From an uncultured Oscillospiraceae bacterium (GTDB lineage: Bacteria; Bacillota; Clostridia; Oscillospirales; Oscillospiraceae): a stretch of 64,000 nucleotides of DNA. The translations under genes and the position numbers were made by a program. The notes below the pieces were generated by a model. It did no database searches and had not been told where the DNA came from. It was given only the letters and a program-made list of their open reading frames with translations. The DNA lies in assembly GCA_934645175.1 (NCBI GenBank), contig CAKUDE010000005.1:13245-77244 (forward strand). Reading direction: 5' to 3'. Below are positions 60,252 to 64,000 of this stretch, piece by piece (the stretch's first letter is position 1; each line of letters begins with the position of its first letter).

Positions 60252-60878
60252 CTACTCTTTGTCCCCTGTGATGAAATAGTCGCAATATGCCCCGCCGCTT
60301 GCTAATGTCTGCCTTCTGTGCAGTACACCGTGCTGAAGAGTGATCATGACCATATCCAACTCGCAGAACAGCGGCATCAGCTCGGAAACACCCAGCTTCT
60401 CTGCATAGGCACAGATGGGACAGCGGGTGATACGGTAGTAACACGCGCCCTCATACGGTTGTCCCACAAAGTCCACTTTGAACGAGGTCGGGTATTGCTT
60501 TTCCTTTTCCGGCGTGTACCACTTGGCGTACCTCACGACGTTCTTTTTGTTCTCCGCCTTGCCCTTGTCGGTGTTCAGGTCAGTCCTGCCGAAGTACCAT
60601 TTGATGTGATACAGGGAGCGGCGCATCATCTCCTGCACCGTCTCCGGGGGAATCTTCTTTTCGCTTGCCACATACGGAGCAACGAAGGTCAGCGCGAACA
60701 GCTCGTTGTAGGCCATAGGATTATCGTCTCCGATATCGTCTGCTTGCTCCACCAGCTGCCGGTAGACGCTCCTGCTCTTTTTCATGACCTCAGAGGCATA
60801 CGCTTTGCCATATTTCTCTGCCAGCACCTTTTTCATAGAGCCCTTGAACATCCAGAAATAAAACCCGTTATACTTCAT
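60252..60878 (-). CDS. L-2-amino-thiazoline-4-carboxylate hydrolase family protein
   Basis: 208 residues from the ATG at 60878 (GGGAGG 9 nt upstream; an ATG at 60887 is directly attached to that site). The C-terminus has the family's most conserved blocks: CPICAYAEKLGVSELMPLFCELD and a terminal TLASGGAYCDYFI. Named members hydrolyse ATC on the way to cysteine, but many relatives in Clostridia are uncharacterised. The three downstream-facing neighbours are membrane proteins and a hydrolase, which gives no clear substrate. Confidence 0.85.
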   Translation of the reverse strand: MKYNGFYFWMFKGSMKKVLAEKYGKAYASEVMKKSRSVYRQLVEQADDIGDDNPMAYNELFALTFVAPYVASEKKIPPETVQEMMRRSLYHIKWYFGRTDLNTDKGKAENKKNVVRYAKWYTPEKEKQYPTSFKVDFVGQPYEGACYYRITRCPICAYAEKLGVSELMPLFCELDMVMITLQHGVLHRRQTLASGGAYCDYFITGDKE

Positions 60879-60933
60879 TTGAAACATCCTCCCGTATAAA
60901 CGATCAACAAGCTGTTGCTCGTGTCACACGCCC

Positions 60934-61425
60934 TCAAAGCAGCGTGCACAGCCACGCCGCGACGGCGGAGGCGGGGATATAGATCGCAAGGTGCCGGATA
61001 TGTGTCCGCTTATTATAGCCGAACATATGCGGGCCGACCACACCCTTCAGCTCCGGATAGAAATGAGGGAAGAAGTTTGAGTGACACAGCAGCACCCAGT
61101 CAAAAAATACGATGTCATAGATCTCCATGGCGTAGAGCACGATCAAAAACCGGGCGAAGAAGTGCAGGAAGCCAAAGTCGTTTCTGACCCCGTCCCACAC
61201 GCTGAGCGCCGCAGCGGAGAGGAAAAGCAGAATGGCAATACCCACTATCACCCAGCCGAGGATATGCGCGCCGGGAAAACGTTCTTTTTTATCGGGGATC
61301 GCGTCCAGATTTTCCTTCGGGGCGGAGGAGAAAAACCGTTTGTCCTGAATGAAGCCCACTCCGCCGTACAGGACAAGAAAATACGCCAGAAAAATCATGA
61401 GCATGGAAATGACCGTAATTTTCAT
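60934..61425 (-). CDS. Small polytopic membrane protein, unknown
   Basis: 163 residues from the ATG at 61425. Four hydrophobic segments, near residues 4-22, 50-72, 85-105 and 145-160. Motifs include EIYDIVFFDWVLLCHSNFFPHFYPELKG. I cannot name the family with confidence. It lies 11 bp after the next membrane protein gene, probably in one operon with it. Confidence 0.75.
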   Translation of the reverse strand: MKITVISMLMIFLAYFLVLYGGVGFIQDKRFFSSAPKENLDAIPDKKERFPGAHILGWVIVGIAILLFLSAAALSVWDGVRNDFGFLHFFARFLIVLYAMEIYDIVFFDWVLLCHSNFFPHFYPELKGVVGPHMFGYNKRTHIRHLAIYIPASAVAAWLCTLL

Positions 61426-61436
61426 TTTGACTTCCC

Positions 61437-62171
61437 TCACCGTCCGATCTCCGCCTCTTTTAACTCTCCGCTTTTTGTCATCCCCCGCAGCAGAACCAGC
61501 CCGAGCGCCAGAACCAGCAGATGTCCGGCGGATTCCGTTCCGTGGTCGAGCTGATTGAGCGGCCACGGCAGAAGCGTGAACAGGTTGCCCACGATCCCGG
61601 CAAAGGCGATGGGATTGCAGAGCGTTGCGAGTAACCGTTGCGCCGTGCTTTTCAGCGGGAGCATTCGCTTCCAGATCAGTACGAGCATCACTACGCTCAG
61701 CAGCACGTCGCACAGCAGATACGCCGCCAGCATGGGGGCTGCATTGCAGTAAAAGACTTTATTAGCGATCTCTGCCGCCGCCTGCATATCACCGTATTTT
61801 TCAAAGGTAAATTTGAAGATCAGCGCCACATTCATAAACATGGCGTGGACATAGCCCCAGCAAACCGTACCGGTGAGATAAGCAATTTGAAACATCTTGA
61901 CCCACTTCTGCTGCTTCGGTTGGGAGAGGTGCAGCCTCAGGAGCTTCCACATCCGGTGAAAGCCGATGTAGTAGAGTGCTGTTCCCAGCACACCACAGAT
62001 AATGCTGACCACCATGCGCCATGTCGCCATATCAAGATAGGCGACACGCACCATCAGACCGACGGAGTCCGTGGTCTGTCCTTTGCCCGTCCACGCAAAC
62101 AGAAAATCGCCGGTTACATAGAGCAAACACCCGACCATACCCGCGACGAGCGCTTTCTTTTCTTTGCTCAT
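61437..62171 (-). CDS. Polytopic membrane protein, unknown
   Basis: 244 residues from the ATG at 62171 (AAAGGAGG 9 nt upstream, better placed than the ATG at 62177). Six or seven membrane helices. It begins SKEKKALVAGMVGCLLYVTGDFLFAW and contains ALYYIGFHRMWKLLRL and CWGYVHAMFMNVALIFKF. Family not recognised with certainty. Probably co-transcribed with the smaller membrane protein and perhaps the ATC-hydrolase-type gene. Confidence 0.8.
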   Translation of the reverse strand: MSKEKKALVAGMVGCLLYVTGDFLFAWTGKGQTTDSVGLMVRVAYLDMATWRMVVSIICGVLGTALYYIGFHRMWKLLRLHLSQPKQQKWVKMFQIAYLTGTVCWGYVHAMFMNVALIFKFTFEKYGDMQAAAEIANKVFYCNAAPMLAAYLLCDVLLSVVMLVLIWKRMLPLKSTAQRLLATLCNPIAFAGIVGNLFTLLPWPLNQLDHGTESAGHLLVLALGLVLLRGMTKSGELKEAEIGR

Positions 62172-62393
62172 GTTCATTGCCCTCCTTTGAGTCCAATCTT
62201 CACAATCTGCATTTTCACTCGATCTGCACTGACTTTCCCGCACTGTCGGAAAGATAAAGTCATAGATGTTATTCTGGCGCAGCGTGTTCAGCATACAGAC
62301 ATTTGCTGTGCAAACCACTCCGTTTCCTTCATGCTGCGGACCATTCTGCCGCAGAGCTTCCGGCCGCGCCCCTCTGACGTATACAATAGACCT

Positions 62394-63257
62394 TTATCTT
62401 CCCACGCCTTTCAGGAAACCACCTTTCGCATTTTCCTCGGTATCGTCCGACTCGTCGTAGGCGTCATAGGGAGCTGAAGGGTCATGCACCCGTTTCTTAA
62501 ACGGCGAGCAGAGCTTGTCCTTATGGGCAAAGGCAAACTCGAAATTGTCCGTCCATCCCGTGTGACCGGTGATAAACATGGGCTGCAGGCCCATCTTTTT
62601 CAGCTTCGCTTCAAGGACAGCGAGCGACTTTACGGCGAGCTTGTTGTCCTCCGCAAGTGTGGAAATGAAGCTGTATCCGCCGTCCGCGCCGAACCACAGC
62701 GTGTCGCCGGTAAAGAGATACTTATCGTCAATGAGATATACCATGTGCCCCCAGGTGTGACCGGGCACGAGGAAACATTGAATTTCAATCTCGCCGATGC
62801 GCAGGGTTTCGCCGTCCTTAAGCAGCTGTTTGCGGTTATTGATCGTCACCTGCGGCAGCTTGTAAAGGTGATAGATCACCTTGCGGCGCACCTCTCCCGT
62901 CAGATAGCGGTTCTCAATCTCCCCTATGTACAGCTTTGCATTTTTGAAAAGTCCGAGGCCGTCCGCTTCGACCGCTCCGACGTGGTCGGTGTCCTGATGG
63001 GTAATGAGTATATGCCTAACGGACTTCGGATCGATGCCGAGCCAGCTCATTTTCTCTGCGAGGCGGTCGTAATTGTAACCCGCGTCGATCATAATCGTCG
63101 TGTCGCCCTTGCGATAAAAGAAAATGTTCGCCACCCATTCGCGCACGCAGGCAACATTTTCGTCGATCCAGCCGGTGTTCAGCGGCTTGAAGATCTCCTT
63201 GCCGCGGTACATACGGCTCATTTCCTTTCTTTGAAATTCGGTTGCTTTATTTGACAT
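62394..63257 (-). CDS. Metallo-beta-lactamase-fold hydrolase
   Basis: 287 residues from the ATG at 63257 (GGAGG 7 nt upstream). Metal ligands are visible in ILITHQDTDHVGAVEADG (HxxxDH), then VPGHTWGHMVYLI, FTGDTLWF and FITGHTG. Position three of the usual HxHxDH is Gln instead of His, so metal binding may differ. The substrate is unknown. Followed 11 bp upstream on this strand by the methyltransferase gene, probably one operon. Confidence 0.88.
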   Translation of the reverse strand: MSNKATEFQRKEMSRMYRGKEIFKPLNTGWIDENVACVREWVANIFFYRKGDTTIMIDAGYNYDRLAEKMSWLGIDPKSVRHILITHQDTDHVGAVEADGLGLFKNAKLYIGEIENRYLTGEVRRKVIYHLYKLPQVTINNRKQLLKDGETLRIGEIEIQCFLVPGHTWGHMVYLIDDKYLFTGDTLWFGADGGYSFISTLAEDNKLAVKSLAVLEAKLKKMGLQPMFITGHTGWTDNFEFAFAHKDKLCSPFKKRVHDPSAPYDAYDESDDTEENAKGGFLKGVGR

Positions 63258-63268
63258 ATCATTGCCTC

Positions 63269-63916
63269 CTATTTCCCCTTTCGGCAGTTAAACCACGCAA
63301 TACTTTTCAGGTTTCCTACATATGCTTCATCATATGCATCGTTCAGCCGAGCTTTCAGGCTTGAAACCGTCTCATATGGCGGCGTAAAAAAACCGGCTTT
63401 TTCGTAAATGCGCCTGACAAACCAATCGGTTCGCTTATGCTCTCCCCGGGCATAGAAGCAGCCGCAGAATATTCCGCCGGGCTTCAGCACACGCAGAATC
63501 TCTCGATAAGCGGACTCCTTGTCGGGAAAGGCGTGAAAACCGTTCAGTGAAAGAACGACGTCGAAGGTGCCGTCCTCATAAGGAAGAGCACCTACATCGC
63601 CCTGTTGAAATGTTATATTGTTCAGATTCAGGCGGCGTGCTTTCTCCTGAGCCTGTCCCATCATATCAGGCGAGTAATCAAGGCAAGTGATGTCCGCCTC
63701 GGGCATGGTCTTATAAACCGGCATGGTAAGAATACCGGTTCCGACAGGGACCTCAAGCAGTTTACCGGAGAAATCTTCAGGAATGCCCGACAGTGCCTTT
63801 TCGAGATAAGCGTCACATTCCGCCTTGTTCATATCCCACACCAGGCGGCATACAGCTTTGCCGCTCAAAGTGGAGCATGTAATCATGCCGTCATAAAAAC
63901 TATTGCCGCCCGTCAT
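63269..63916 (-). CDS. Class I SAM-dependent methyltransferase
   Basis: 215 residues. Motif I LLEVPVGTGILTMP, then DITCLDYSPDMM (SAM acidic loop), QQGDVGALPYEDGTFDVVLSLNG and LRVLKPGGIFCG. This is the UbiE/Methyltransf_11 group; substrate unknown. The ATG at 63916 has no ribosome binding site. A hairpin-bearing element end begins about 20 bp upstream, so the original 5' end and promoter may have been displaced. Confidence 0.85.
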   Translation of the reverse strand: MTGGNSFYDGMITCSTLSGKAVCRLVWDMNKAECDAYLEKALSGIPEDFSGKLLEVPVGTGILTMPVYKTMPEADITCLDYSPDMMGQAQEKARRLNLNNITFQQGDVGALPYEDGTFDVVLSLNGFHAFPDKESAYREILRVLKPGGIFCGCFYARGEHKRTDWFVRRIYEKAGFFTPPYETVSSLKARLNDAYDEAYVGNLKSIAWFNCRKGK

Positions 63917-63938
63917 TCGGTATGTGAAGTGATAAAAT

Positions 63939-64000
63939 AATGGTAGACACGAAAGTGCCTACCATTATTTTTATGCTAATATAGACATGGAGGTGGAAAT
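63939..64000 (+). mobile_element. Possible left end of an IS200/IS605-type element (window edge)
   Basis: A hairpin AATGGTAGACAC-GAAA-GTGCCTACCATT (63939-63966) is followed by ATTTTTATGCTAATATAGACATGGAGGTGGAAAT, which ends in a strong ribosome binding site aimed off the window. A subterminal hairpin followed at once by a gene start is the layout of IS200-like left ends. The transposase itself is not in view. Confidence 0.4.

Noticed and set aside
59767..60444. 225-codon minus-strand frame across the AraC and ABC fragments
   Set aside because: It is in a different frame from the AraC remnant and antisense to the ABC fragment; no motif or start site supports it.
1..64000. CRISPR arrays, tRNA and rRNA genes
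   Set aside because: No short regularly spaced direct repeats with unique spacers, no tRNA cloverleaf with a CCA-side signature and no rRNA sequence were seen; the only tandem repeats are the 1.84-kb coding units.

Overview
The window reads as a chromosome segment of a low-to-mid-GC Gram-positive anaerobe of the Clostridia, most like a gut Oscillospiraceae/Ruminococcaceae-type bacterium. This is inferred from the rplU-prp-rpmA operon with a Prp-cleavable L27 N-terminus, the SipW/TasA-type fibre genes, a class B sortase, lipoproteins, SD-led genes and canonical TTGACA-17-TATAAT promoters. No 16S rRNA or tRNA gene was seen, so the taxon is an inference.

Layout. 1-6.2 kb: a truncated MBOAT acyltransferase, an AGCS amino-acid symporter, MarR + TauE/SafE, an HMA metal-binding protein divergent from ArsR + AraC, and a TetR regulator. 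6.7-19.3 kb: the most unusual part. A tandem array (period about 1.84 kb) has four copies of promoter + conserved leader RNA + small secreted protein ('A') + lipoprotein ('B') + GC-rich terminator. A fifth, frameshifted B copy follows, then an ABC exporter whose second permease is fused to an extracytoplasmic propeller-like domain. 19.4-26.5 kb: the spermidine/putrescine operon potABCD (minus) behind a structured leader with an attenuator-like hairpin, then YitT, sortase B and NadE. 26.7-29.6 kb: a large sortase-type surface protein. 29.9-30.8 kb: pfkA.

31.1-46.1 kb: what looks like a complete cyclic-di-GMP input-to-output module. It has a GGDEF-REC-HD-GYP protein, a solute-binding lipoprotein, a membrane hybrid histidine kinase and an HPt protein. 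Immediately downstream, a c-di-GMP-I (GEMM) riboswitch with a terminator precedes an operon of an 82-aa protein, two SipW-type signal peptidases, several TasA-like secreted proteins and a 1560-aa InlB-repeat protein. 46.2-49 kb: obgE, a GNAT acetyltransferase and rpmA-prp-rplU (minus). 49.4-55.8 kb: a full histidine-degradation operon, hutH-hutU-hutI-ftcD-fchA. 55.8-56.3 kb: an IS-like end and an orphan ORF remnant. 56.3-59.5 kb: pncC, thiI and a comM/yifB homologue. 59.7-64 kb: an accessory patch with broken AraC and ABC-transporter genes, an ATC-hydrolase-family protein, two membrane proteins, a metallo-hydrolase, a methyltransferase, and what may be the left end of an IS200/IS605 element at the window edge.

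The two systems I consider most worth following are the tandem A/B secreted-lipoprotein array with its repeated leader RNA, and the self-contained c-di-GMP phosphorelay-riboswitch-fibre cluster.
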